The notes under the pieces are model-generated. The model was not told the origin of the DNA and did not search any database. It was given only the letters and a program-made list of their open reading frames with translations. Below, piece by piece: positions 34,950 to 47,424 of a DNA stretch of 64,000 nucleotides (position 1 is the first letter of the stretch; each line of letters opens with the position of its first letter). The DNA is from Triatoma infestans (taxonomy: Eukaryota; Arthropoda; Insecta; Hemiptera; Reduviidae). The translations under genes were made by a program, and so were the position numbers. The DNA is taken from assembly GCA_011037195.1 (NCBI GenBank), contig JAAEAF010014822.1, positions 1-64,000 of the forward strand. Reading direction: 5' to 3'.

Positions 34950-35835
34950 ACTTTCTCTTACTCTTAGTAAGAGGAAGTATTGTAATCGTGTCATACTTTC
35001 GATATCGTGTTTTCACCATAAATATCCGTTTTGAGGTCCCTTGAGTCCAAAAAAGTGGTTTTTAGCAAATGATCTGTGTATATATATATATATATATACA
35101 TTAGAAAGTTGAAATATGATATTCCATTTAGGTATCACCAACGGATCTGACAGTACGTTATCTGTCAAAATTCCTCAACCGGAAGTACCACTTTATTTAT
35201 TGGTTTTATTTACATTTTCGCGGTTTTCTCAAAAATGGCTCCGCCGATTTTCTTCAAACTTGGTATATCAACTATACATGCTAACTACAACTTCTATTTG
35301 AAACATTTCTCTGGGAAAATTCATTTAAGGGCACTTCTGGGGGAGGGGTGAGGTTAGGTTTTCATTTAAAGTCCTATTTCAGTTTATTAGACAGTTCTGC
35401 CATCTAATTAATGTTAATTAGAATTGTTTTACTTTACCACATAAATGATTTTTTTCACTTTTTCGCGATTTTCTCAAAAATGGCTCCGACGATTTTCTTG
35501 AAACATATATATAAACTAAACATACAAAGACCTACAACTTTTGTTTAAATAATTTCTCTGGGAAAATTCATTTAAGGGCCACTTTTAGGTGCGGGTGGGG
35601 TTATGTTCTCCTGTAAAGTGCTATCATAATTGATTAAACAAATTTAATTAGAAATAAATAGATGGCCAATACTCGGAGTTTCAAGAAAATTAGTAACCGG
35701 AAGTGGGCTTTTACTGAACAGTTTTTTCAGTTTTCGACGAATTTCATTAAATTTGGTACACAAACTATAAAATTTGTCGAATTATAATATTGAAATCTGG
35801 TGTAAGAGAAAGTTGTGTGTGTGTTTCACACCAGA
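34950..35835 (+). mobile_element. R1k element
   Basis: Complete ends (ACTTTCTCTTACTCTTAGTA ... GTAAGAGAAAGTTGTGTG ... TTTCACACCAGA) with internal module marks 'CCGGAAGT' at about 35180 and 35698. The middle module is shortened. Confidence 0.9.
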
Positions 35836-35944
35836 TATTTTTATATATATAGCTAATATACCAATTGTAAAGAAAACCATTGGAGCCTGTATACGATTCG
35901 AAAAGGGGGGACCTAAAGCAGAGAGAGAGAGATACATAAAAATT

Positions 35945-36230
35945 GACAGTCTCACTCACTAGTTAGGCCAGAGTAGAGTGAGAGAATCTGTTTAAATACA
36001 GCTATGCTAGCTTGAAAGGAAAGAGTCTTCTTCCAACAGTCTTGCACCAGTTCATATAGCAGTCACAACATATCAACAACCTTTCTCTTTACTCACTCTA
36101 AATCTCACGCTACCATTTTATATATTCGTGTAAAGTCCAGGCAGTTTGTATTACTTTCCCTATTATACAGTGTTTAGCATTACTTCATAAACAGTTTATT
36201 ATTTGTCATAATCCAATTTCTCTTTTTCTT
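35945..36230 (+). repeat. Dispersed ~300-bp repeat R2, copy 2
   Basis: Same block order as at 6150-6470: CAGTCTCACTCACT, TTAAATACAGCTATGCTAGC, CTCACTCTAAATCTC, GTGTAAAG, GGCAGTTTGTATTACTTT. Confidence 0.6.
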
Positions 36231-37195
36231 ATACAAAGTATAGAGCCGTTTTTTGAAGTGATCTCAAAAAGATCTGAATAAAACCAGTTAGTAAATTGGT
36301 ATTGAATTTGGTATTGAGTCTGGTCGCCTAAAGTGATAAATCTAAAATATGTAAGTAGTAATAAAGTAAGCTGTAATAATAAAGCAATTTGTGGAAGCAA
36401 TTTTTGTGAAAATAGAACAAACTTTCTCGGAGTGATACTTAAAGGAAATATCAAATATAAACTTTCTACTAATTTGAGTCCTAAAACAGATTTCTCTGGT
36501 GAATATATCGGCTTGAAAATCTGGCATTAATACCATTTATTTACTAAGTAATGGAGACACTTTTAATATCATTTATGATGGATTTTCTACTCTTCATTGC
36601 TTCATTTACTAAGCGAATCTCTCTAAACTTGGAACGTTCATTTCCAAAATAAGTCCTTTTAATGGATCATTTCTGTTTATATCTTTCTTTTATTCTCTTT
36701 GATATAAAATAAGAGAATGCATTAAGAACATTATTACTAATTTTATCAAAAGAGCTCTTCAACGCCTTATTGTTATTTGATGACGGCCTAAATATAACTC
36801 ACTTTTGTAAAAAAGATTCTTTTGTATATAAATAATAATGCTCAGTGGGAAAAGAGATTTGATAGATGTAATTGGATAAATTTTCTTGATGATTTAATAG
36901 TACGAGCTAAGATTTATTGTAATTAGTAAAAATTTAATTTGATAATCATCATCCCATTTAATTATGATTATATAAATTTTGCTAACGTGTATATATTAAT
37001 TACTGATATATATTTTGTTATTTACGTTTAAAAAATGAAGTAATGAAACCAGTGTATATATATATATATTCTAAGACATAAGGAATCTCCCACATAGATA
37101 GCTGTCTGCCACATGCTATTATAGTTCACGCAAATAGAAAATATGCCTTGCACTGTATTTCTGGAACTCATATTATTATATATGCCTGACCATTT
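36231..37195. other. Spacer with an R1k terminal scrap
   Basis: About 36425-36540 resembles the R1k left region read in reverse. The rest, to 37195, is AT-rich without recognised content. Confidence 0.4.
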
Positions 37196-37197
37196 CT

Positions 37198-37730
37198 ACT
37201 TTCTCCGGATAAAAGGGGAAGTATTGTGATCTTATCAGATTTTTCGAATTGAGTTTCACCGGAAGTACATGTTTTGAGGCCCCCCCCCCACTTAATACGA
37301 AAAACAAAACAAATTTAGTGAATAAAAAGAAATAAAACAACAAGCTCAAACTTGATATACCGTTTAGGTTATTATCGCCGCATCAGACATGGAAGTTTCA
37401 AGCAAAAATCCATCAACCGGAAGTACAATGTACTGAGTAGTTTTTTTTTCAGTTTTTACTTTCTCTTACTCCTAGTAAGAGGAAGTGTTATAATCGTGTC
37501 AAATTTTCGATTTCGAGTTTTACCGGAAATATCCGTTTTGAGGCCCCCTGAGACCGAAAAAGTGGTTTTTAGCAAATGGTGTGTGTGTGTGTGTGTGAGA
37601 GTGTGAGTGAATGTACAATGAATGTGTCTCGTATGTATGTATGTATGTATGTGAACAGCATAGCTCAAAAACGAAAAATCGTAGAAAGTTCAAACTTGGT
37701 ATTCCGTTTAGTAATCACCATGGGATCTCA
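37198..37730 (+). repeat. Two overlapping R1k 5' fragments
   Basis: A first fragment starts at 37198 (ACTTTCTCCGGATAAAAGG). It is cut at 37457 by a second one starting ACTTTCTCTTACTCCTAGTA at 37458, with GT run and 'GAACAGCATAGCTCAAAAAC'. The second stops where repeat R2 copy 3 begins. Confidence 0.8.
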
Positions 37731-37734
37731 CACA

Positions 37735-38030
37735 CAAAATTGAGAGTCTCACTCGCTACTTAGGCCACACTAGGTTGGGAGACTCTGTTTAAATACAGCT
37801 GCGCTAGCCCTTCAGGGGTACAGTCTTTATAACAGTTTATACAACAGTAACAACGCGTCAGCAACCAACTACTATCCTTTTCTCACTCACTTCTAAATCT
37901 CTCGCTACCATTTTCTATATACGTGTAAAGCACTGGCAGTTTGTGTTACTTTTCTCATTATACAGTGTTCAACATTATTATTTCCAGTTTATTTCTTCTT
38001 ATAAACCCAATTCACCCCTTTCTCATACCC
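37735..38030 (+). repeat. Dispersed ~300-bp repeat R2, copy 3
   Basis: Same order of blocks as copies 1 and 2 (GAGAGTCTCACTCGCTACTT, TTTAAATACAGCTGCGCTAG, GTGTAAAG, GGCAGTTTGTGTTACTTT, then CAGTTTATTTC). Confidence 0.6.
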
Positions 38031-40555
38031 ATTTATATTTACTATATATTAGTAATATTGTTAGAATTCACCATTTTACAGAATATATTTTTGATTTTCC
38101 TTTTTTTTTTTATATATTTTCTCGAGAACGACTGCGATGATTTTTCTTTTTAAAGTTAGAATGCTAATTGGACATACATATAAACGTATTACTTTAATTT
38201 GTAATAATTTAGCGTGAAAAAATTGCTTTTGAATGGTTTATTTATATGTTACGTTACACTTCAATGATAATTTTGGGTTTGTGCAATCTTGTGGTGCTAA
38301 CATTTTGGATTACAGTGTAAACACGTACTATTTCTATCTGCCATCTGAGCCAGCCAACATGTTATGTGCCCGACCACTTCTATACTATGTTAAGACATTG
38401 AGTAAAAATGTCACAGTTTAAAGAAAATTTATCACAATGTTATAATAGTATTAATATCAATAAGAGCAAAATCGTGTGATTATTTCACACTAGATTGTTT
38501 TTGTTTCTCTTTTTTTATCGATATAAATATTATTTTTGTTAACAATTAGGAAATATCATGTTGTTTTCTATCTTCTAAGAAAATCCATGTTCTGTCTTGT
38601 AGCTGAAAGATGAAAATTGGCAAACTGGATAATATGAAATCTCCACGAGCATAAAGGAAGGATTATATTGTGACATAACCTTTTTCTACTTTCCTGTTTA
38701 TAAACGCTTGTTAAATTTTGACGGACTATTAAATCCACTAATAGCCCCATTATAAATGAACGTGTTTCATAAAGGTTTGTTGTACCATCCAATTAGATAG
38801 AATTATTTTTAAAATAACACGATCCACCTCTCCAGGTTGGTTGAACCATAAATACTTTGCCAGTTATATTTAGGATTGCTTTGTGCTATAGATATGGTCA
38901 CTGTTGAAAATAAAAGTTTCTAATTTTAAAATAAATTTACTTAACCTAAAATAAAAAAAAAATAAAAAAAAACACCTTAAGTATTTATAATCCTGTCTTT
39001 CAGTAAAGTTAACATTTCAACTGCTACACACTTACTTTTCTAATGGAAATAAACATTTTTGGTATTTACCTCCACAACAGCTCCATTATTTCAACATCTA
39101 CCGGCTCAACCGCGCCACAAATGCCATGTACAGGTATCTAACCGTATCTGTCACGCCCATCTGATAAAATGTTTGAATGGGCTATCAAATGGAAAAACTC
39201 ACTAGCTCCACCCTAAACTAGGCAGATTTTTGTACAAGAAAAGTGTTAAATTCAAAGCTTGAGTCAGCCATCAAGAGTTCTGAAATGTAATTGGTGTGAT
39301 GTGTTGTAGTAGCTTGTGGCGTGAGCGGTTTAGTAAAGGGCTTGTGTGTATGTTTGAGATAGAGAGAGAAGTATTAAGTAATAATCAAGAGATCACACTG
39401 TTTTTTTTTTTATAGATATATTCCTAAGTGAATTTAAGTACTTTACAATATCACAGTAATATGCTTATTAAAATACTGAAATTAGCTAGATTAAACTTTC
39501 ATGTTTTAACTTATGACTGGCACTGATGCTACAATTACTTTATCTAGGCTTAATGCAAAAAACTTTATTTTTAACTTGTGACGGCACTGATGCTAAGATA
39601 AACGCTTCCTGGTACAACTGTTCTGATGAATGTCTAAACAGACTGTCCTAAAAGTAATGCCTTCTCTTGTTAATACAAATCTCCACACTGTGAGAAGCGG
39701 GGTGAAACAAAGACCAAAGCTACCAAAGTGCGTGAACTACTAAAGCTAACCAGTCCTTGAAACTCTCTAATGACGGGTAGTCTTCCACCTGTGTGTATCT
39801 TTTGCCAGCGCAATGTTTAGATTTTTCCATAATTTTGCTATATTTCAATAAATATATTTTATATTTATGGCATACATTACAGTTCACAATCTATTTACAA
39901 ACAAGTAAAACTCTGGAAAGTATACAAACAGCAGCAGTCTCAACTTGCTTCAAGACGAGGTAATTATAGACAAGGAAGACAAGTTTTATCAGCTAGCCCT
40001 TTAACTAGGATACGATAGTCGGATAAGCAGCATTCAGACAGCTAAAGTCTCAAGAACTCACCACTTGCCCAGCGTTACCAATTTCTACCTTACTGTTCGC
40101 CGCACACAATTTCAAACACTGCTTTCTTTAATCAGTTAATTTGCAAGAATATACTTTAGGGAATCTAAAGCTGTGGCGAATTTTTCATTATCAACATAAA
40201 CTTTCCTGTCCCAATTCGTATAACACTTTAGGGGCGGGGATTCCTCAATGTTTAGTGCGCTGAACACTCGCCATGCAGTGGGTCTCGGGGTTCGGGGACA
40301 TTTTTGGGGGTCGGGTGTTGACTCATTAGATTTTCTCTTCCTACGAGTCTCACTGTTGTTTGTATACGAGGAGAACCTGCCCGGAGGCCGGTTTGCACGA
40401 GAAGGCTCCGGGCCGCCAAGGACCTAGATAGATGTTGACAAAAAAAAAAATAAAAAAAAAAAAAATTGCACCTTACTTTGTCCTTTCTTAGTTTACGGAA
40501 CACAACCAATGAATTTCTATTGTTCAATGGGCACTACAATTGATCTTTGAATATA
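38031..40555. other. Spacer with minor repeats
   Basis: It contains an R1k end scrap (about 38475-38495, ATTTCACACTAGATT), a short direct repeat ('GACTGGCACTGATGCTA' near 39514 and 'GACGGCACTGATGCTAAG' near 39580), and an A-rich tail after a GC-richer block (about 40230-40466). That block may be a retroposon 3' end, but its identity is unknown. Confidence 0.4.
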
Positions 40556-41242
40556 ATTTTTACTTTTCTTTACAAAAGTTGAGGAAGTATTGTAATCATG
40601 TTCAAATTTGTGATGTCGAGTTTTCACTGAAAATCCATTTGAGTCCCCTGAGTTCAAAAAAGCGCGTTTTTAGGAAAAATGTATGGTGTGTGTATGGTGA
40701 TATATGTATTTAAGTGAACAGATAGCTCAAAAACGAAAAAATCGTGAAACGTCAAACTGATAGTCCAATTTAGGTTCACCATGGGATCTGCACTACGTTG
40801 CCTATCATCCCTAAACGGATAAAGAGTACCAATTACTGAATGGTTTTTTTTTTTACCTTTTTGCGATTTCTCAAAAATAGCTCCAACAATTTTCTTAACT
40901 TGATATGTCAACTACACATACAGTGAGCTACAACTTTTTTTTTTTGAAACATTTCTTCGGGGGAAACTCATTTAAGGGTGGGTGGGGTTACTATTTCCTC
41001 TAAAGTGCTAGTCCAGTTATTACACAATTCTATCATCTAAATCCTCTTAATTCAATTCTCATATCTAAATACTATTAATTAGAGTTAAATATGTTGTTGA
41101 AATTCCAAGTTTAAAAAAAAATCGTATGACCGGAAGTGCGTTTTTAATGAAATGTATTTTTCAGTTTTCTGCCTATTTTCTCTAAAACGACTCGCAACTA
41201 TTTTCTTGGAACGTGAACTATACATATAAAAAAACTACAACT

Positions 41243-41796
41243 GGTATTTTATCCGTCGTAGCATGGCATATTTATGTTCTTCCTGACCGGTTTCGGATTT
41301 TCATCCATCGTCAGAGCAAATTAACCAAGTTTGTGTAGAGAGTTCACTTCAACATAATGTTTCTGTTACTTGTTACTCACACTTGTTGGTTGTATATAAT
41401 TATGTGGGGAGGTTATAAGGTTATGTTACTATGTGTATGTGATTAATAGCAGAATGGAATTATTTTTAATTATGATTAGACATTAGAAAAATAATGTATA
41501 ATAAATTTGTTTCTAATGTCTAATCATAATTTAAAATAATTCCATTTTGCCATTAATCACATACACATAGTAACATAACCTTATAAACCACCCCACATAA
41601 TAATATACAATCAACAAGTGTGAGTAACAAGTAACAGAAACATTACGTTGACAGTGAATCCTCTACACAACTTGGTGAATTTGCTCTGAAGATGGAGAAA
41701 ATCCGAAAAACCGTGTCAGGAAGACATAAATATGCATGTCTACGACGGGATAAAATACCAAATGTTATCCAGCATTGCGGATCCATCCATATATTC
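41243..41796. mobile_element. Fold-back element with hammerhead-like ends, copy 2
   Basis: 554 bp, nearly all inverted repeat: two arms of about 270 bp meet near 41505-41520. The target duplication AAAAAACTACAACT is perfect (41229-41242 and 41797-41810) and lies in R1k sequence, so the boundaries are sure. The left arm carries an intact hammerhead-like core on the minus strand (41285-41314: CTGACGA, GGAT-GAAA-ATCC, GAAACCGGTC). The right arm carries a mutated one on the + strand (41685 onward: CTGAAGA, GGA...TCC, GAAAAACCGTGTC). Same family as 8861-9334. Confidence 0.85.
41285..41314 (-). ncRNA. Hammerhead-ribozyme-like core
   Basis: On the minus strand the order is CTGACGA, one T, helix II GGAT/ATCC, GAAA, two-base-pair helix III (AC/GT, loop CG), C. 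It matches the core at 9226-9255 except in the helix II loop. Activity untested. Confidence 0.45.
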
Positions 41797-42160
41797 AAAA
41801 AACTACAACTTTTATTGGTAATATTTCTTCTGGAAAAGTCATTAAAGGGAGGGTTTTTTTGGAAGATGTGTGGGGTTATGTTTTTCTCTAAAGTCCTATC
41901 ATTGTTGATTATACAAATCTACCCATCCAAAGAGAATTAATTAGAAATCAATAGATGGCCCAAAATTCCTAGTTTTAAGAAAATTAATTAACCAGAAATT
42001 GCGTTTTTACTGAAAAGTTTATTTTTTCAATTTTTACGATTTTCTCCATAAAAACATCCATGAATTTCATTAAATTTGATATAATATTTTCAAATATAAT
42101 CACAATTTTGAAAACTGGAGTAAGAGAAAGTTGTGTGAGTTTATCGTACCAAATTTTTTT

Positions 42161-42284
42161 ACTTTCTCGTACTGTTGATAAGTAAGTGGAAGTATTGCGA
42201 GTAAGTGGAAGTATTGCGAGTAAGTGGAAAAACTAAAAAAAATCGATTTTCTCCCAATTTGAAATTCTAGTACTGCTTCTATTA

Positions 42285-42347
<63 letters not shown>

Positions 42348-42740
42348 AGAGGTAAAAACCTTTTCTTATACTGAAGCGATACTTTTTTTGGAAACAGGAA
42401 GTTTAACTTTACTAAATATAAATATAAAATCTTTGGAGCCGTTTTCGAGAAAATTTCGATAAACTAAAAAAAAAAAAAATCCAGTCTGAAGTTGCACTTT
42501 CGTCGGTTAATGAATTATGACCGAAATCTTCGTAACTGGTGGTTCCTAAACTGAATGCCAAGTTTGTTTGGGTTTCCAGCGATTTTTCCTTTTTGGAGAT
42601 ATTTTGTTCACACACTCTCAAGAGAGAGAGAGAGAATAAGATTAATCGTTCAAAACATTGGTTTAACTACTCAAGCAACTCAAAACATGTATTTCCGGTA
42701 AGAACGCAAATTACTAAAATTTCACACCATCACTAGTAAA
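42161..42740. repeat. R1k fragments around an (ATT)n microsatellite
   Basis: A + oriented R1k start (ACTTTCTCGTACTGTTGATA) begins only 8 bp after the end of the previous R1k. An ATT run fills about 42283-42345. A minus-oriented R1k-like piece follows (about 42420-42735). Confidence 0.65.
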
Positions 42741-42744
42741 AAAT

Positions 42745-43722
42745 TTGATGTGAAATACCCACACAACTTTCTCTTAATCCTGTTCTCAAAATTATAATCG
42801 ACAAATTATATAGTTTATGTTCACCAAAATTTAATGAAATTCGTCGAAAACTGAAAAAACTGTACAATAAAAGCGCACTTCCGGTTTCATAGTTTTCTTG
42901 AAACTCAGCAATTTTGGTCAGCTATTTATTTCTAATTAATTTTGTTTGGATGATAGAATTGTATAATCAACTATGATAGCACTTTGGAGAAAAACGTAAC
43001 CCCCTTTCCCTCCTCCAAAAATGCCCTTAAATGAATTTTCCCATAGAAATGTTACAAATAAAACTTGTAGATCATTGTATATTTAGTTTATGTTGGAAGT
43101 TTTAAGAAAATCGTCGGGGTCATTTTTGAGAAAATTACAAAATGTGAAAAAAAAATCATTTAGTAAAGTGGTAATTAATGTAAACGCACTTCCGGTTATC
43201 CAATGTTTTTGAAACTCGGAATTTCAACAACATATTCAATTCTAATTAACATTATTTAAATGATAGAATTGTTTAATAAACTGAAATAGCACTTTAGATG
43301 GAAAACCTAACCCCACCCGCCACCATAACTGCCCTTAAATGCATTTTTCCAGACAAACATTTCAAATAAAAGTTGTAGCTCTTTGTATGTGTAGTTGATA
43401 TACCAAGTTTGAAGAAAATCGTCCCACCCATTTTTGTGAAAAACGCAAAAAAGTAAACAAATCAACAAGTAAAGTGGTACTTCCGGATGAGGAATTTTGA
43501 CAGATGACCCACTGTCAGATGCCAGTGGTGATACCTAAACGGAATATCAAGTTTCAACTTTTTACGGTTTTTCGGAACAGCTATGCTTTCACACAGAACC
43601 TTTGCTAAAAACCACTTTTTTGGACTCAGTGAACCTCAAAACGGAAATTTCCGGTGAAAACTCGATATCGAAAAATTTGACACGATTACAATACTTCCTC
43701 TTACTAGGGAGTAAGAGAAAGT
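42745..43722 (-). mobile_element. R1k element
   Basis: Complete 978-bp copy. Minus-strand ends are ACTTTCTCTTACTCCCTAG... and ...TAAGAGAAAGTTGTGTGGG. Internal module marks 'CTTCCGG' are at about 42887, 43189 and 43471, spaced about 290-300 bp. Confidence 0.92.
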
Positions 43723-44360
43723 AAAAATCATTCAAACATGAATTTCTCAATTATAATAAAATGTGAAATGCGATCGTAGTATTTCATATTCCAGCAAGAC
43801 AATGAAGTATTGCGCAGAAATTTATAATTATTAAACTGATTAATAAAATACCTTTCATAAATTTCTTAGCATACTTCCATTAAAATGACTAATTATTATT
43901 ATGATAGGTCCTTAAATCTAATTTTACGAGACTAATAAATAAATACCTGCAATAAACTCATTTATAAATTCTATAGGCCATCAGTGTGTATAAGCGGCGG
44001 TGGTAGTTGGTAGTATATATCGGATTTGAAAGATCGATAGTGATTACCAAGCATATGCGTCATACCACCGTACCAGCGCTAAAACTACCCTATTTCACCA
44101 ATATTTCAAGCCCCAAGTTTAGTACATATTTGATCAAATATGCAATCAACGTATACCACAGTAATAACATGCATCGAAATGTATGCACTGTTATGATTAT
44201 ATTTCATCAGTGCTCTTTAATTGTGTTGATATATTTTTTTTTTTGATCGATCAAATATCATTGCGTGTCTCCTTTTTTATTTATTTATTTATTTTTTTAA
44301 CATAATCATTTATTGCTAACAGATGCGATAAACTAATCAATTAATTGTCGGAAAGTTTTA
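43723..44360. other. AT-rich spacer
   Basis: No gene or repeat recognised. Confidence 0.5.
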
Positions 44361-44364
44361 TATT

Positions 44365-45650
44365 TTACTGTCTACAGGCAGCTTATTCGTTCTAGGCTGG
44401 ATTATGAGTGCTTTCTTTATGGAGACGCTTCCCTTACTCATCTGAAGAAAATTGATAGAATCCAATTGAAGTCACTTCGATCTTGTCTTGGCGCACTCTT
44501 TTGGCAGAGGCGAGAGAGGCCCCTCTGCTTATCAGAAGGAAGCTTCTAGCCTCTCGGTTCATCGCAGATAGAATGTATTTTAATAAATCAGCCTACTCTC
44601 ACGAGGATTAGCAGACTCTCCCCACGAGTCTTAACAGAAAAATTTTGGAACTGGAGAAACTCTACTATACTATTGGATCAATTCTGCTCCCTTTCACAGT
44701 TCTCGTCTTCGCTACATCGATCCGCATGTCGGCCACAATACCACTTCAATTTAGAATGTTCCTTGGGCTCCCAGGAGCATATTCTAACAGATTTTTTACA
44801 AATTTGATAATTCCATTCCACCCTCAATTAATAATGCTAACCTTCTTTGAAAATGAAGCAATATTATCCCGGCGCATATTGTCTCTACACTGACGGCTCT
44901 AAGAGATCAAATGGGGTGGGATATGCGATCTTTGACCCACAAACCGGTCTCTACTTCGCAATACAAATTAAACCAATATGCTTCCAAATTTACCACTGAA
45001 TTAGTAGCAATAAATAACTCCCTTCATTTTGCAGCCTCGCTTCACTCTTCTATTATTTTATTCTCTTTGACAGTCAAAGCGTTCCCTCCAGTCTGAGGCA
45101 ACCGGGTAAAAATCCATCTTTCACATTACTGCAAACAGTGCAGTTACTTAAGAACTTACAGTTGGAAGGGAAGGTAGTCCGCCTAATATGTGTTAAGGGA
45201 TACTCCGGGTTAAGAGGTAACGAAATAGCGGACCTAGGGGCGAGAAGTGCGGCCTCTTCTGGTCTACCTATAAATTAAATATTATTGTTGCTGATATTAA
45301 AAATTATGCAAAAGCCCAATATTATAAGGAGTGGAGTGTCGAATATGAGAAACTGAGGAATGTTAAAAAGGAACGTTCTATTATACTGGTTCACAACCAT
45401 ACATGGTTCTATACCATGGTTCCAAGCCTTCAACGAAAGTAGGAAGTTTTATACCTTAATATGCAGGCTGAGGTTCAACCATAACTTCAGTGCTCACCAC
45501 CCCGGGTCGTATAGGAATCACGATTGATCCCAAATGTCTGATGCCCACCTGATGTAAAAATTGATGCGGAACACATCGTATAACCACAAGATATACATAG
45601 AATTCTATAACTTCATAAAGAAACATGATATAGATCTGTAAATAAACCTA
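44365..45650 (+). pseudogene. Non-LTR retrotransposon 3' half (RT thumb plus RNase H), second lineage
   Basis: The + strand in broken frames encodes RQLIRSRLDYECFLYGDASL, THLKKIDRIQLKSLRSCLGA and EAREAPLLIRRKLLASRFIA (RT thumb region). Then come RNase H YTDGSKRSNGVGYAIFDP, LVAINNSLHFAAS (shifted) and VKGYSGLRGNEIADLGARSA. C-terminal text is RLRFNHNFSAHHPGSYR, then DAEHIV-like residues. The RNase H acidic residues DGS, FDSQS and EIAD can be seen across frames. The sequence differs clearly from the RNase H LINE at 21.5 kb, so it is a separate lineage. Not functional. Confidence 0.82.
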
Positions 45651-46445
45651 CACTATATATAAATAGGTCACAAACACGCAATACACACAATACAAATATA
45701 ACTGATAAAAAGTAAATGTCCACAATTAAAGAGTTAATAATTTTGGCGATCTGCAAAGTACAGGAAGCCAAAAAAAAAAAAAAAAAAAAGTATTTATATA
45801 ATATGAAATACTGACTTGACTTCACTGTTCAATTATTTAAATTTTCTTAGACCTATATTTTTTATTACCGAGCAATTAGCAAATTTGAATTGATAGTTTT
45901 TCTTGAACTTCTTCCAGTACAAGTCTAAATTTTCTCGGGACTACTTAAGACGACATCCTTTTTTCCTTTCACTTCTTACAGTGCTAGTTGTCAATCAAAT
46001 TTTCTTCACAGTTGCGATTTTTCTATAAAAGTGTTTATTTACCCAACATTGAACTGAAATAGCCTCAGAGGCGCCATCAAAAATCAATTTTTGCAGTGTA
46101 TATGAACTATATAAAGAAAATTGCAAAATCTGTGAAGAAAAAGAAAAAAAAAGCTACTGTGAAACGAAACGCTCATACGACTTTCACTTATTGCATAGGG
46201 GTAGGGTAATACACTGTTATAAAATTCTGACAAATTCAGAAATATGCACAGAATCGTTACCCTAATAAAAATATTACTGCAATATGTAATGATTAAGTAC
46301 ATTGTTATCCAGAAAGTTAGCGCTTTCATCAAATCCAAATGGCACTGAAATCTGACCACACGGATTTTTCCTAAAAAACTCCTAAATCTAATATTTTCTC
46401 GAAAAATTTTATAGTGTTCAGTTAGGTTGGAAAAAAAAAAAAAAA
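45650..46445. other. Spacer with an R1k terminal scrap
   Basis: A minus-oriented R1k end scrap is at about 46150-46195 (CTACTGTGAAACGAAACGCT). Otherwise AT-rich and unassigned. Confidence 0.45.
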
Positions 46446-46449
46446 AAAA

Positions 46450-47421
46450 TCTGGTGTGACAACACTCACACAACTTTCTTTTACTCCAGTTCTCAAAATT
46501 AAAATTGACAAATTTTATAGTTAGTGTACCAAAATTTAATGAAATTCGACGAAATCTGAAAAAAAAACTGTTCACTAAACGCCCACTTCCGGTTTACTAA
46601 TTTCCTTGAAAATCGGAATTTTGGGGAAACATCTATTTATTTCTGATTAAATTTTTTTGGATCATAGAATTGAATAATCAACTATGATACGACATTAAAG
46701 AAAAACATAACCCCACACCTCTCCCCTAAAAATGGCTCTTAAATGGATTTTCCCAGAGAAATGTTTTAAATAAAAGTTGTAGATATTTGTATATGTAATT
46801 TATATAAGAAGTTTCAAGAAAATTATCGGAGCTATTTTTGAGAAAATCGCGAAAAAGTGAAAAAAATCAAAATTTAGTGAAGTGATAATGTAAACGCACT
46901 TCCGGTTATCCGATTTTTTTTGGAAACTCGGAATTTCAATTTGATATTCAAGCACTTGAGATGAAATCTTAACTCCATCCCTCCCCCAAAAGTGCCCTTA
47001 AATGAATTTTTCCAGAGAAATGTTTCAAATAAAAGTTGTAGCTATTTGTATGTGTAGTCGATATATCAAGTTTAAAGAAAATCGTCGGAGCCATTTTTGA
47101 GAAAAACTCAAATAAGTAAAAAAAAAAAAAATAACTAGTAAAGTGGTACTTTCGGTTGAGGAATTTTGACAGATAACGTACAGCCAGATCCCATGGTGAT
47201 ACCTAAACGGAATATCATGGTTCAACTTTCTACGGCTTTTCATTTTTGAGCTATACTGTTCACATACACACACACGCGCACACACACACACACACACAGA
47301 CCATTTGCTAAAAACCACTTTTAGACTCAGGGGATCTCAAAATGGAAATTTCCGGTGAAAACTCGATATCGAAAATTTGGCACGATTACAATACTTCCTC
47401 TTACTAGTAGTAAGAGAAAGT
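46450..47421 (-). mobile_element. R1k element
   Basis: Complete 972-bp copy. Minus-strand start ACTTTCTCTTACTACTAGTA, CA/GT run at 47265-47300, module marks 'CTTCCGG' at about 46586 and 46901, end TCACACCAGATTTT on the minus strand. Confidence 0.92.
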
Positions 47422-47424
47422 AAA

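Larger units (their letters stand above)
40562..42152 (+). mobile_element. R1k element, split by a fold-back element
   Basis: A diverged but full-length R1k. The left end is ACTTTTCTTTACAAAAGTTG and the right end is GGAGTAAGAGAAAGTTGTGT, GAGTTTATCGTACCAAA. The fold-back element (41243-41796) sits inside its first module, with a 14-bp duplication. Confidence 0.85.

Noticed and set aside
40252..40911. Minus-strand ORFs of 85-91 residues
   Set aside because: One ends in a poly-Phe stretch from the A-rich tail, the other lies in R1k sequence.
42283..42345. CRISPR-like or satellite array
   Set aside because: A plain ATT microsatellite with no spacers; other short periodic runs (CA, GT, CT) are likewise simple repeats.
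46084..46575. 163-residue minus-strand ORF
   Set aside because: It starts inside an R1k terminus and crosses A/T runs; rich in F, S and L as expected from AT-rich non-coding DNA.
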